In this document: positions 11,936-24,707 of the stretch, in pieces
How the letters are laid out: every line of letters starts with the position of its first letter
Numbering within the stretch: the stretch's first letter is position 1
NCBI RefSeq assembly: GCF_027409185.1
Contig: NC_084472.1
Location: forward strand, 92,830,427-92,894,426
Length of the DNA: 64,000 nucleotides
Direction of reading: 5' to 3'
Source: Cynocephalus volans
Taxonomy: Eukaryota > Chordata > Mammalia > Dermoptera > Cynocephalidae
Made by a program: the position numbers and the translations under genes
Notes under the pieces: model-generated
The model's database searches: none
What the model was told of the DNA's origin: nothing
What the model saw: only the letters and a program-made list of their open reading frames with translations

Positions 11936-12207
11936 ATTTTATCTATGAACATAGTTGTTGGTCACTCTCCATCCACAAAAAACTAAATTCTGTAGATCCC
12001 TTGTGTGTATATCTGGCATACTGGATACACAATAATATTTTTAAAAATATTTGATGTCAAACCAGCAAAAGTTAAGGTGAAATCAGTGAAGGATGGAACA
12101 GAGATTAACTATTTTTACAGATACCAGGAAAAAGAAAAGTTAGAGAATAATTTTTCTCCCTAGTATTCTGTCTAAGTGTTAAATTCGTATCTAACGTTGT
12201 TTTTCCT

Positions 12208-12239
<32 letters not shown>

Positions 12240-12512
12240 GCCCTGGCTTTTCACTTATATTTATCCTGTTACATTGCATAAATATATAACAAAGCTTTCA
12301 CAGATACTAAGATCAAGGATTTTAAACAAAACCATGATTAAGTAAAACTCACCTACACTTTCTTTGTAGTCCTGGGTATTTCCTTTAGGAAAAACAGCTG
12401 AACAATGGACATTAAAGAGATTTTACCTGTTCAGTTGCTCTGTCAGACCTTCCATGCCCCGTCATGTAGGTATCTGGGAAGTTTCAAATCCTACCCATAT
12501 AATTAATTTAGG

Positions 12513-12660
12513 ACAGTGGTTAACAAACTTCATTGGGCGTTATACTCTGTGTTGTTAAACACAGATTTCCTTGGCTCCACCCCCAAGGGCTCTGGTTTAG
12601 TAGATCTGAGGTGGAGTCTGTTAATTTACATTTCTAATGGGCTTCCAGAAAATGTCAAAT
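12513..12660 (+). mobile_element. MER5-like hAT mini-element
   Basis: 'ggttaacaaacttcattggg', then 'acagatttccttggctccacccccaa' and 'tctggtttagtagatctgaggtgg', match the MER5 type of non-autonomous hAT element. Confidence 0.65.
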
Positions 12661-13629
12661 AGCCTGACCTTGCTCAGGAGTCTCAATCTCTTTGGATGGG
12701 TGATGTTTTGTTTTGTCATCTGAAGCATTGTATAGTGACTAACACCTAGTAGCTCTTTAAGTTTTTTATTTTTACATGAACTGCATGTATATACTGAAAA
12801 TTTCATAACAAGAAAGCCTTTGAGCTAATACCTAGAGTTTCATTGTATTTTCTCATTAACCATACTATTTTTTTTCTTAAGTTGTTAAATATTTTTACTA
12901 GAGAATAAAGTCTGACTTTGTTAGTTTCCAGAGTATTTGCTGAAGGAAGTGATCATTGTGTTATTTGCAGATAGAAAATCCAGAGTAGTGATAACCGCCA
13001 AAGGAATTTGTCTCAGATGGGAGATCAGGGGACAATCTCAGTCCATATTTGACCTCAGTGAAGAGGAAATCTGCACAGCATCCTAAGTTTTATAGTTCTG
13101 ACCCCTGGATGGTTTTTATTGCATCAGTCAATGCCCTGCTAATCAAACTTGTGATTTCCCCCCCACACACACTGCTGACACGATAATGAAAATTGTTTTT
13201 GCTTAGCTGTCTGATCTCTCAAATTTGTTCTACCCTATGGAATCTAAAGTATATCTTTCCCCTTATCTCAAGCAATGTTCCACACCCACTCCCTCTCCCA
13301 GGACCTAATTCCTCCGTCTTCTCCTCTCCCACATTCATTCCTCAGCCAGGGAGGCCTCCACTTTTTTCTACCCAATCCCCCATTCTTTTCTAAGCCTGGG
13401 AACAGACAACTTCTGCGAAGACTTTGTCACTCTATCCTTCTCACCATCCCCTGAGCCTTCATAACTCGTGAGTTTATTCATTTTGACAGGAAAACTTTTC
13501 TATAATCTTTGAATCCAAGGGTAAGCATCAAGCACAATTCTCAGGTTCCGGAGTCTCTTAAAGTCTATCTTAGTTTTTAAGTAAAATTATTAATTCTAGA
13601 AGAGTCAACATTTTAAGATAATTCTAAAA

Positions 13630-13835
13630 ACAGTGCAATACAGTGTGCTAAACTCTTTATATATCCCACAATTTTGTGAGGCAGGTAGTATCAGAATACA
13701 GTTACAACTGATAAAGCAGATATGGTAGAGATTATTGACCAAGGGCACTTGATGCAGAAAACTGCAGATAACAGGATTTGAATCCCAGCCTGTCTGATGC
13801 CAAATTTCATGATATTTCGTTACTATACTTCTTGT
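13630..13835 (-). mobile_element. MIR fragment, antisense
   Basis: 'gtgctaaactctttatatatccca', then 'tgtgaggcaggtagtatc' and 'gaatcccagcctgtctgatgccaaa', are the reverse MIR core. Confidence 0.6.
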
Positions 13836-14789
13836 CCCTATTAAATATTAACCAGATGTTTTGCCAATTTATAAAGGAAGATGACAAATGCGTATTATAA
13901 TTTACGACAAGATGCTTTTATAGGGCTAGAGTAATGACATAGGGAGCACAGATCATTTTAATGTGTTATATTTTTTCACATGAAAGCTTTTGATTAAAAA
14001 AAAAATTCCGGAAGAAATGTGATTTTTTTTTTTTTTTCAAAGTCAAAGAATAAAATAATGAATGAGTCATGGCTCTCATGACTGATTTCTTGAGCTTTTA
14101 ATAGTCCTATCACACTTGTTAGCCACATTCCCCTCACCACTGGCCCCAGCACTGTCAGCTTCCGTGTGGAGTGAACATGGCTGGAGACAAATGAAGTTTT
14201 ATTTGTTAGTTCCAGACTCTAACGCTGCAGCAGTAGACCATCACCTCTTCCCATGTCAGAAAGGACTAGAGTGGGGTTGTGCTCATGATTGTGGCCCCAT
14301 CGTTATTTTATTTTATTTTTTAATCAGGAACAACCAGTGTCTGTGTGGCTCCCTTTCTCCAGGCTGTTCCATTAGAAACAGGGGCTTAGCTGACTTCCCC
14401 TCACTCTAAGAGGCCCCAGAGTCATGTTCAACTGCTTTCTGTCTTTCTTAAGTATTTAAGAATCAAACATTGATGGCTGACCTTAGTGATAGAGTTGTCT
14501 GTCTGTTGTTGTAAATCAGTGCATGCCTATCTAAACCCAACACGTTCCATTTGCTTTTACTTTTTCCTAAAAGGCAGATAACCCTCCTAGGTAAGAATCC
14601 CAACAGAAATGTTAAGAGGTCACCTTTACCTCACCTATTTCAATGCCAGGACCAGCCCTTTATGTTTCAGCTACAGAGAATATCCCCAGCAAAACAAATG
14701 GGCTGGCTTTAGATGAAATAAGTTAACCTTGAGCAAATGGAGTTCAGATTTTTGCCAAAGGTCACATGTTGAGGTAAGCATCATATCTA

Positions 14790-14950
14790 ATTGATAAAGT
14801 TAGACTCAAATGGGTTCTGATTCCAGCTCTGTCACTTAATTGCCAGCACCTTCAGCAAGCCACTGAATACTGAGCAAAATGAGAGTAATTATAACCGCTT
14901 TTTGCAAATTTGTGTTACATTAGACTATATAAAAAATGCATAGGAGGGTG
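14790..14950 (+). mobile_element. MIR fragment
   Basis: 'gattccagctctgtcacttaattgcc' followed by 'agcaagccactgaatactgagcaaaatgagagtaattataacc' matches the MIR core. Confidence 0.65.
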
Positions 14951-17589
14951 GCAACAAAAAATGGAGAAATTTCTATGAATGAGTACCCTTTCCTTCCTCT
15001 AGTCATCCCAAGTCATTCTTTTCAGTGGAGTTGAGAACACTGCCTTCCTAAATCAGGGAGCTGCAATCGGGGCTGTGCCAGTGGTGGTGCAGATGAGCTG
15101 CTGGGGTATGGAAAATAAAGAGCATTTTAATACCTTTTTAGTAATACATATTAATGAAATGGTTAACTATATAGTTGATGTTGACCACATACTCAACTTT
15201 GATTAATGTGGTGTTTATTCTAAAATTTAAAGACCAATTTTTTTTTGACCACCACCTGGCTCGGGGAGGAACACTGGTCTTTATATACTATACACATCCT
15301 TAGAAGAATATTTTTCTACTCTGTCATAGTCTATTTTAATGATAAAGCTACATCGAGATATTAAAATCTACTTGCTGCTCACTATTATTAGAGGATAGGC
15401 CTGTTTATACCCTCATTTGAAACAGGGAATCAAAAAGCCTGTTCCACACTTTAAAGTCATCTGATAATTATGGCACATTTAATGACCTGGATCTACACTG
15501 GTTAAAAGAAGACTGGCATCAAATGCTATAAGGGATTGTTCAAACTCCCGGTTTTGACAAACAAAGCAGCTTTATAGACTTGACTAGAGGTTATTATGCC
15601 ACTAACATTAATTCAAATAGAAAACTATGTTGCAAAAATATTTTTACAAAGTCAGGTGTTAGTCTTGCAGAACTTAGCGCAGCTGAGGTGATTTATGAAG
15701 TGCACTACCACCCCATACCTGGTTTTATAGTTTCATTGTCCTAGCTGGAGTGAGTGAGCAAGGGCAGGAGAGGAGCAAAAATAAATAAGTAATGAATCAG
15801 TCTTATCCATCTCCTCTCAAGGTACTTTGCAGGAAATCCATCACCAAACCGACCTTCAATATTAGTCCTAATAGCATATGAAAACAAAAGTTTTTCCTTA
15901 ACACACTCAATCCTCTTACTAAACTTTATACCACTCTTTCTGCTTGCAACAGCTCAGTTTGGGTGGTAGTAGTTTGTCAGCAAGTGTTGGTGCAATTTTG
16001 GAGTGATACTGCTTTTTTGCCTCTTGTGAAAGTGGTTGAAGTTTATGTTAAGGAGAAAACAGGTATAGGTCGCTAGGACAAAATGGCCTAGGGAGAAAAA
16101 ACATCAGGACCACCATGAGTGATGAATATGTAAACTTAACCAGGTATTCATTAGATCTAAACTGACTGCTTATTAGTCAGGAGATATCTGTAATAATCAA
16201 GAAAGTGAAAGCAAACATGAAATTATAAAAAAGTAGTGAAGATCATGTGTTAAAGTCAAAGGATCCCATGGCTATATCTCTTTAGAAAAAGTTCTTAAAC
16301 ACATTTTAGTAAACATGTTAAGAATGAACTATTTATAAAAATAAAACCATTTCTGCTGTCCCAGCAAGCCAATGCAAACTGATTTTCTAAGATGCAGTAG
16401 TTTACAGAGATTACATCTCCCTGTGCTTAGCATGTTTCAATTTTTTTTTAATTTAAAAATAATTGTTAGTATTACATTCCTGAGAAAGGTTGTCTGCAGA
16501 TAATTTTAGATGATCATCCCTTTTGTAGGTGAAAGAATGAATTTGGTAGGAACATTGATGGATTTTATGTTAATCACAGTTTATGTGACGTGCATATAAT
16601 TTTTTTCCTTCATGTAATAAAATCTTATTTCTATTGTTTACACTAGTGTAGATGATAATTTAAATGCTTGGTCTTGATCTCCTCTGATCTTTACCATGTC
16701 AATAAATCTAATACTTAAAATGACTGTTAGAATAATTTAATGTTAGCATTGTCAATACTTTATCAGAAGTAGCTGGTGGAACATAGGGATTGGTTAAAAA
16801 TCATTGATTACAATTTTGAAAGTAAATAGTATCATTTCTTCCAATTAATTTATTCTTTAGCCTGAAACTATTACAATGTGCATTACAAATAATTATAAAC
16901 TCCATGGAGGTAGCAGTCATGTCTACATTTTCTGTAATTTTAAGTAATAGATTGTTTTTATAGCAGTTTTAGGTTTACAGAGATTAAGCAGAAAGCACAG
17001 TTTAGCTGTAATTTTATCAGTTTATTGCAAAGCTCCTTAACTTCTAATCTAGATTTCCCTCCAACTCCTTAGGAGGGTTAAAAAGAAGTTCTCCCTCTTC
17101 AGTTTTGAGCACTTGGCAGGTAGTTAATAATACAAAATCCCCCTGTATATTGTGGGAACAAGGAAAAAAGATAGGATGACACAGAGTCATTTTTATTCTT
17201 TAAAATTTTTTTGTTAATACTTTTTAAAATTCTATGGTGTTGTGGAGCTGTTGGAAGGGAGGGGGAAAGGGGAAGGAAATGGGATGGAAGAAGGAGGAAG
17301 AGTGGGATTGCGGCCTGTGGCACCCCCTCATTCCCACAGGGGAGATCAGGGGGCTTCCAGCTGTGGCTTGGTTATTGCTGGGCTGGGTGCAGATGTCAGG
17401 GGGTGTGGCAAAAGCCCTCGCCCCCCAACACGCCAGCTCGGGAACCCAGGGTGCTTCCTATGGCAGCTTGGTGGTTGTTGCTGCACTGGTTGCAGGTGTC
17501 AGGGGGCATCGGCAAAACCTTCGGCCCCCTACCAAGGATGACGCAGAGTACTAATGGCAAAATTGGCCAAGTAGGGGGCAGCCTCTGAT

Positions 17590-18001
17590 ACCATCATAAA
17601 ATAAAATAGCCCTCAAATATTTAGTAAAATCCCCTCCTTGTTTGTAGAAGCTTTGTTTGTGAGGAACTATTACTAAAGTAATATGGCGATAGAAAATACA
17701 GTGGTGTCCATACCAAACACTTCAGAAAATATAAATCCTTACTGAAGGAGATATTGTTTCTGCTCAAGGATACCTTACAGATTTCTATTTCTCATTCATT
17801 ATTCTCTCCTACGTTCACCTTCCAATAACTTATTCCAGAAGTCAAGTTCTGAGTTCCCACAATGGCAGGATAACCAAATCTGTCAAGATGGTCAACCATG
17901 TCCCGAGTGACACCTTTATTGACCACATTCTTCAAATCTGTTGACACAGTTAGATAAGGACTCTGTTTTCCCATCCTGGGTTCTATCCACTGGTAATACA
18001 C
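17590..18001 (-). pseudogene. fossil PRY-SPRY exon of a third TRIM-like gene
   Basis: The minus strand from about 17985 reads ...SPYLTVSTDLKNVV (PRY), then HLDRFGYPAIVGTQNLTSG and SYWKVNVGENNE. An in-frame TGA then stands where SPRY domains have Trp, followed by EIEICKVSLSRNN, matching [14 protein letters not shown] of TRIML1. Farther on, GFY-stop-IFEGYFIL-stop aligns loosely with [14 protein letters not shown]. An acceptor-like TTCTCTTCTGAATCCCAG lies just upstream (about 18001-18018). The exon has at least three in-frame stops and is dead. It cannot be the missing TRIML2 SPRY, because it lies 10 kb upstream of the TRIML2 start on the same strand. It is closer to TRIML1 than to human TRIML2. 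I found no partner exons. Confidence 0.8.
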
Positions 18002-18043
18002 TGGGATTCAGAAGAGAAACAGACCAATAAGGACATGTATAAA

Positions 18044-19450
18044 TGAGCTTCAAAAAGTTCATGGAAAATGCATATAGTGAAAAAACTATGCATGGTTTGC
18101 AAATATTTTTTTGCACCAAAATTAACTTTTCTTAACTTATTAGAACGTATCTCAATGGGATCTAGTTTGAGGCACTAAGAAAGATAAGACATCAGTTTGA
18201 AAAGAGCCCCTGTAAGAGCAACATGAATTTGGCTAAAATTGAAGTAAGAACAAACATCAAATTTATGGTGCTGAAAAAAAGGAAAAAAAATGAAGGTCTG
18301 GATGATTAGCTCAGCTGGTTAGAGCACAGTGATGATGACACCAAGGTCCAGATTTCCGATCCCCATACAGAGCAGCTGCCAAAAAAAATTATGGTGGAGC
18401 TTAGGTGGAAGAATGGTGAAACCACTGTTGCTTTATAAAAAGTTTATGGGGACAATTCCCCAAAGAAATCAGCAATTTACAAATGAATAACGAGTTTTAA
18501 GAAGGTACAAGATGATGATGAAGATGAAGTCTGCAGTGGCAGACTATACACATCAATTTGTGAGAAAAAAAAAACCTAATCTTGTTCATGCCCTAATTGA
18601 AGAGGATTGATTAACAGCAGAAACAATAGCAACACCACTGATATCTTCATTGGCTCAGCTTACACAATTCTGACTGAAAAACTACTGTTGGGCAAATTTT
18701 CCGCTCCATACATGCCAAAACTATTGCACCCAGATCTGCTGCAGACAAGAGAAGAGCTTTCAATGGAAATTTTAAACGAGTGGGATCAAAATCCTGAAGC
18801 ATTTCTTCAAAGAATTGCAGCAGGAGATGAAATATGGTGTTACCAATAAAATCCTGACGACAAAGCACAATAAAAACCATGGCTACCAAGTGGTGGGAGT
18901 GGTCCAAACAAAACTAAAGCAGACCAGGCAAGAGCAAAAGCCATGATAACAGTATTTTGGGATGCTCAAAGCATTTTGCTTGTTAACTTTCTGGAGAGCC
19001 AAAGAATGACATCTACTTATTATGAGAGTGTTTGGAGAGAGAAAAAAAAAAGGTTAGCCAAAACTTGAGCAGAAAAACACCTGGAAAAGCTTCACAGTCC
19101 TTCCCTGCTACAACAGTGCTCCTGCTCATTCTTCTCTAACGAGGGCACTTTTGCAAGAGCTTCAATGGGAAATCATTAGTCATCCACCTTACAATCTGAG
19201 TTGGCTCTTTCTGACTTCTGTTTTCCAATCTTAAAGTCCTTAAAGAGCACCCATTTTCTTTCAATTAATAATTAAAAAAAACAACACTGACCTGTTAAAT
19301 TCCCAGGACCCTCAGTTCTTTAGGGATAGATTAAATGGCTGCAATCATCACTTACAAAAGTGTATTGAACTTGTTGGAGCTTATGTTGAGAAATAAGGTT
19401 TACAGTTTTTAATTTTTATCTTTTAACCCATTTTTCCATGAACTTTTTTT
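18044..19450 (+). mobile_element. mariner transposon with dead transposase
   Basis: The left end carries 'gagcttcaaaaagttcatgg' beside a TA, and the right end 'tttttccatgaacttt' is its inverted partner. Between them is a decayed mariner transposase. The longest open piece (18607-18849) reads IGSAYTILTEKL, LQTREELSMEILNEWDQNPEAFLQRI and GDEIW, the last holding the first catalytic Asp, and ends in a stop. Downstream, YNSAPAHSS stands where HDNAPAHSS is expected, so the second Asp is lost, and frameshifts follow. One SINE sits inside and another cuts the right end. Without these the length is near the usual 1.3 kb. Inactive. Confidence 0.88.
18297..18388 (+). mobile_element. tRNA-Ile-derived SINE nested in mariner
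   Basis: 'gattagctcagctggttagagc' (A box) and 'ccagatttccgatcccc' (B box), ending in 'gctgcc' plus an A-run. Near-identical AATTTATGGTG (18260-18270) and AATTATGGTG (18387-18396) look like its target duplication. That would mean about 27 extra A-rich bases were carried at its 5' end. Confidence 0.8.
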
Positions 19451-19547
19451 TTTTTTTTTTTTGGTGGCTGGTCAGTACAGGGATTGAACCCTGGACCTTG
19501 GTGTCATCAGCACCACACTCTAACCACTGAGATAACTGGCCAGCTCT
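19444..19547 (-). mobile_element. tRNA-Ile-derived SINE at the mariner right end
   Basis: A T-run is followed by 'ggtggctggtcagtacaggg' and the reversed tRNA body. It has displaced the last bases of the mariner terminal repeat. Confidence 0.85.
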
Positions 19548-19555
19548 CTACATAC

Positions 19556-21130
19556 TTTTTAAATCCCCTTATATATAGAATTATGAGAGGAGATTTATCA
19601 GGGAAATTGACTCATGTGATTATGAAGACTGAGAAGTTCCATGACAGGACATCTGCAAGCTGGAGACCTTAGGATGCCAGTGGCGTGGCTCAGTCCAAGT
19701 TGGAAGGCCTCAGAACCAGGGAAGTTGATGGTGTAACTCTCAGTCTGAGGTCAAAGGCATGAGAATGTGGGGGGCCACTGGAGTCGTGGAGTCCAAAGGC
19801 TGGAGGAGAATAGAATTCTGATGCCCAAGGACAAGAAAGAAAGAGTATATCCCAGCTCCAGGAAATGGATGGACACACTTGCCTCTGTTTTTTTCTTCCT
19901 CCCCAGGCCGCCAGCTGACTATGTACTGGCTGCCCATGTTGAAGGTGGATCTTCCCCACCTAGTCCACTCAGACTCCAATGCTAATCTCCTCTGGAAACA
20001 TCCTCACAGGCACACCCCCAAATAATGCCTTTCCAGGTTCCTTAATCCAGTCAAATTGACACCTAAAGTTAACCATCCCAAATTGGGAAGAAAAAAAAGT
20101 TCTAGCCCCCATTTAAGCAATGTAGGGGCACATTATTATCTTTTGGCCAGTAGGATCCAGAGCAAAGTTTTGTGGTACTTTGAAGTAGTATCTTAAAGGG
20201 AGAGGGTGTGTCCTTCCTCCCTTGAGCCTGGCTTTAATGTGGACATATGGTAGGAACTTTAGCAGCCATCTGGGTCACCAAATATATTACAAGATGGAAG
20301 CCATACGTGTTAGAGAAACAAGAAACAAGAGTCTGGGTCCCTGAATCCATTGTGCCTACCAGATAGTAAATGAGTAAAATAAAATTCCAACCCAATGAAG
20401 CTATCATTACTTTGCTGTTTACTGTCACTCATAACTGAGGCTAACTCAAATACATTGACTATTCCAAAGTTAGGGTTAGAAAGGCCTAATATGGGATTCC
20501 ACATGGGATTTATAGTGATCATTCTGGCTTGGGGGCAGGGGGTAGGGAGGCAGCTGAGGGACAGGAAATAAAGCTATGGAGGAACCCATGTTAGTCAAAA
20601 AAAAGATGTGGATAAGAACTCAAATTATCTCTGCCTTCTAGACTATTTCTTCTTAAGGACAAATGACTGCAATATGTAACCTGCAAACCAAAAGCATTTT
20701 CTCAAAACTGGTAGTTCCTGGAAAGAGAGAGGATAGGAGGAAACCAATATTTATATCTAGGTCCTATGTGCCAGGAACATTTTCATTTGATCTCAGTCCT
20801 ATATGGGTAAGCCTTGGTCCTTCTAACTGCTCCAGGTTTGAGGAGGAGATAGTAAAGTGATAGAACAGCAGTGAATCCAGGCCTATGTTCTTGTTAGAGC
20901 AGCTTGATTGCCCCATTACTGAGCTTCACCTGAAAATTCTCTCATCCATTCTAACCGTCCTTGCTGCATGATCAAGCCTTCTCAAAACAACCTTAGGAAA
21001 GTTAATAATCTTGGAATGGTGCATGTGAACAGAGTTACTGTTTAGGCAATGCCAAGAAAATCTTTCTTATTCCCTTCCTCATTGGAGGCCTTTACTAAGT
21101 AAGCCCTTTCTTAAAAATAGGGATATATAG
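19556..21130. other. intergenic, old unclassified repeats
   Basis: Part of 19590-20080 has the look of an old interspersed repeat ('aagttccatgacaggacatctgcaagctgg' in reverse of a common mammalian repeat). I cannot name it. No coding region is supported. Confidence 0.4.
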
Positions 21131-21132
21131 AA

Positions 21133-22233
21133 CAGACACTGTGGGGGCAGAATACCAAGGTTGGCCCCAATATGCTCAGCTCCTGATATACATATGCCTT
21201 CTCCTGGCTTTCCAAACACTAATCCAGGTGCTGATGAGAGGAATTTTACAGATGTAATTAAGATTCCAAATGAATTAAACTTAAGATAGGATAATTTGTC
21301 TAGATAGGCCTGGCTACTGAAGTGAGCCTCTAAAATAAAGACTGGGTTTTGCATCTGTAGAGCTAGGGCTGGTTCAGGAGCTCACAGACCCCTCAAGCCC
21401 ATTGTCCAGACTGGGTCACAAACCCTTCACACGCAGGCCTATGAGCTAGGTAACCAGAAAAAAGGTCCTTGGAACTGTAGGTGAAAAAAGACTAGTCTTT
21501 ATTCAGCACACACACATCCAGGAGCTAGGCAGTCCAAAGAGTAACTCAGAAACTCAACTGCTACCAGCCAAGTCCAAAGAAAAACTGAGCAGTTGCCAGA
21601 AAAGTAAACATGCTCTCTTTTTAGACAGGAGCTCCACCGGCTAGCAGTTCAGGGCCACTGTTCCACAAACCTCTCTAAAAGGACACACAACAGCAGCAAA
21701 ACTAAAAAGATACATTGGTGTGCATGCACACTAACTCCACCCACACACACAATTTGTTTACAAAAAATGAGCTGCACCACACCCAACCAGACCTGAGGTG
21801 AGGGGGCCTAAATTATTCTATTTTCACAACAGGGTGGTGAGAAACTCTCAACGTGTGGGATTGGTGGCTTGGGAGATGGGGGTAAAGGGCACTTGGCATG
21901 GATCTGAAAGTGGCTTCTAGGAGCTCAGAGCAATCCTCACCTGACAGTTAGCAAGAAAATGGGATTTTCAGCCAGTCCTATGACTTCAAGGAACTGAATG
22001 CTGTTAACAATCTAAATAACAATTTAAATGAATTTGGAAATGGACCCCAAATTTCAAATGTGAAAACATCCTGACCAACATCTTAATTTCAGCCTTCTGA
22101 GACCCTGAGCAGAGAACCCAGCCACAGCATGCTGGATTTCTGACCTACAGAACTGGGAACTCATAAGTGGGTGTTGTTTTAAGATGCTAAGTTTGTGGTA
22201 ATTTGTTATAAAGCAATAGAAAACTAATGCAGA
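21133..22233 (+). mobile_element. MLT1-type LTR, split by a younger LTR
   Basis: The left part (to 21355) has 'gattaagattccaaatgaattaaacttaagat' and the right part (from 21839) ends 'tgttttaagatgctaagtttgtggtaatttgttataaagcaatagaaaactaatgcag', the classic MLT1 3' end. The 483-bp insert between them is the LTR listed next. Confidence 0.75.
21356..21838 (-). mobile_element. solo-type LTR, family A
   Basis: Read on the minus strand it runs TGTGAAAATAGAAT...CTAGCTCTACA (TG...CA ends), with an AATAAA signal (complement at 21498-21503). It is the inverted counterpart of 25201-25709 over its whole length. It interrupts the MLT1 LTR. I see no clean target duplication. Confidence 0.75.
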
Positions 22234-22239
22234 CACTTC

Positions 22240-24700
22240 ACTGAACTGCCGCTTGGTGCCTGAGGGAAGAAAGAAATAGGGTTAGAGATGGATTCTTCAA
22301 GCAACTCCTACATCTTATATTGGATACGGAAAACAAATCAAGAATTCTGTTCTAACACAAAATTATTTTTGTTAGACCAGAGTGATAGCCTTAAAACAAA
22401 CCTAGAACAGCTTTGACACAGAATTTGACCTGGAAAGAAAATATACTCAGTTGGAATTTTTTTCATGACCAAAGAATAAAATTTACCTTTCCCCTAGAAG
22501 GGAACAACCCCCTCCCTGAATCAAAAGGTGATTAGAGGATACAAAGTATTTGTTTTCCAAAGATTCACCCTACTTATCCCTATACTTGTTCACATAAGAC
22601 AGTGAACTGAATGTCTGCATGTATGCAGTTAAATGAGAATGAATTGCTATTAGCTTCAGTTTTTCTTTCTGCCCATAATCTGCATAAGCATATCTTATAG
22701 AGAAGTCTCCCACAGGTAGACAGGTTCTTGAATTCTAACTTTTCATTTTGCCTCCACTTCTCACCCGTTCATAAAAGGCTTCACATTTGATTAATAGTTA
22801 ACTGCAAGATTCCACGTTGTTGAAGTTAGTGGCAGGCCCCACTGTGTCCTGTAAAGGCTAGTAACAGGTACTTACATATTCTAACCAGTGCTTTTTCACT
22901 TTAAGTGAAATCCTTCTTCAAAGGGAGTTTTACATAGAACTACTACACACAGAAGGTGAATTTCTCATCCAGCCCTTTGTTTATACAACACTTATTTGAC
23001 GACTGTTTTCATGTGCACCAAACTGTTAGAATGCAATGACGTAGAAAAAAATATATATACATGGTCCCTACTCCCATGGGGCACCTTTTCTAGTCTGCAC
23101 ACTGCTATGTCAGTTTAGTGACTCATAGCATTAAAAAATGGAAGGTTCACAGTACCTTTTCCATAGCAAAGCTAAGAATGTTTCATGAACTTCATGTCCC
23201 AAGTCCTGTCAAAGTCAATTTTTTCCAGTGGGTCACCATCAATAGTCTGGAAACCAGGCATAAGGGGGTCTTAATCTAATGCAAGGAACAGACTATTAAA
23301 GAATGGAGTAAATTGGAGCACTAGGGCCATGAAGGAGAGGTACAGAGGACTATGAGGCTCACATGAGAGGAGGAATTTATTTATCCAAAGAGATCTGTAG
23401 ATGCTTCCTTGAGGGAGCTCAAGCCAAGAGGGTGGGAAGTGGAGGTGGGGTGGGGTGGAGAGGTGCAGGGAAAGCAAAGATGCTATTCCCTCCTGATGTG
23501 TCTTTCCTTAATTCCTAAGACTCTTCTCCAGAAGTAACCATTGCTGGTCAAATAGGTAAAGGAAAGCTAGCTTCTGTAAAGCGATCGTGGTTTGAAGGGA
23601 AAGCTGTTACCAACTACAGGACAAATACATTGCTTCTTCCTTTTATCTAGATGTGCTTTCTGTCTTGTTCTTTCAAAACATTTAAGGTTTTGAAAAGGTG
23701 TGTTCCCCATACCTCCATCATGGGCCTTCCTATGTAATATGAATTTATGCATAGGGTAGGGACACCACAACAGTAGTTTCATACTTAGACTATTTGCAAG
23801 GTTTGTATTTATAAAAGCAAATCTAAAAATAGGTTTCATTACACTTTTTAGTTTAGTCTTGTTATATAATTCCAGCAAATTTCCCCACTCAAAGGCTTAT
23901 GTTTGGTCTCATCTGTAAAGCTCTATCATTTCAGAGAGTCAGGTAGAGCTATCAGTTTAATAGTCAATATCTTTAAATACTTCAAATGTCTGACTTAAAA
24001 AACCTTACTAAGCTTGCAATGTTTAGAACTGATAAATCAGGCTTATAAAAATAGTGAACCTGAAATTCTTAAACATAACAAAGCTTTGTATACATTTGGA
24101 TCTCTGCTTAGAATCAGAAATCTAAATCAATGATTCAACTGTATGTTTTAAATTGGAGTTACACGGCTATTTCAAAGCCAAGTTCTCCTAAACATTACTA
24201 ACAACACTGAACAGGTTTTTACATATTCAAGAGTATTAAGAGTCTGGTTATGATATTTCTTTGAGTGAAAAGGTGCTAATCCACTAGGGAATCATCAGCT
24301 TCTTGGTTAAATAAGTGTGCATTTGGCAGGAGATTTCAGCTGGGTATGAGTGCAGAGGCTGCAGATACCTGCATGCCTCTCTCCGTTATCCACTGAGGAA
24401 ACTAACATCAAACCACATGATCTTGATGAATCCCTTCCTATGTGTTTTTATTGTAGTTTTTTTGTAGCCTACTTGAAACGGCATATGACCAGATATGTCT
24501 GCCGGGATACTTACTGGGATCTTGTCAGTCACCCAGGTAAGACTCACTGAACTCTTATTTACACACTGCTGACCCCATAACCCTTCTAGCTTTCTAATCA
24601 CAAAGCTTGAAACACCCCTCCCCTCCCAACATATACATGTCACTTGATTTTACATGTCCTTGGCTCTTAATATACTCAGTTGTCTTTCATTTAAAGCTAT
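22240..24700. other. intergenic stretch, no feature recognised
   Basis: No exon, RNA gene or confident repeat was seen on either strand. The 103-codon open frame at 23567-23878 (minus) resembles no family I know. Confidence 0.5.
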
Positions 24701-24707
24701 AGTTTGA

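Larger units (their letters stand above)
13100..17585. other. intergenic stretch without a supported gene
   Basis: Apart from two MIR fragments listed separately and a short L1 scrap near 16950-17000, I recognise nothing. Overlapping open frames at 17211-17588 come from one G-rich stretch and resemble no family. They run antisense next to the SPRY fossil. Confidence 0.5.

Noticed and set aside
17211..17588. Three overlapping 99-125-codon plus-strand frames
   Set aside because: All frames of one G-rich stretch are open at once, which is a composition effect; nothing is recognised.
17590..18001. SPRY fossil as the missing terminal exon of TRIML2
   Set aside because: It is on the same strand but upstream of the TRIML2 start codon, so it cannot be spliced after exon 6. 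It also has in-frame stops.
18297..18388. Functional tRNA-Ile genes at the SINE loci
   Set aside because: Bodies are diverged from tRNA-Ile, have A-tails and target duplications, and lack intact acceptor stems.
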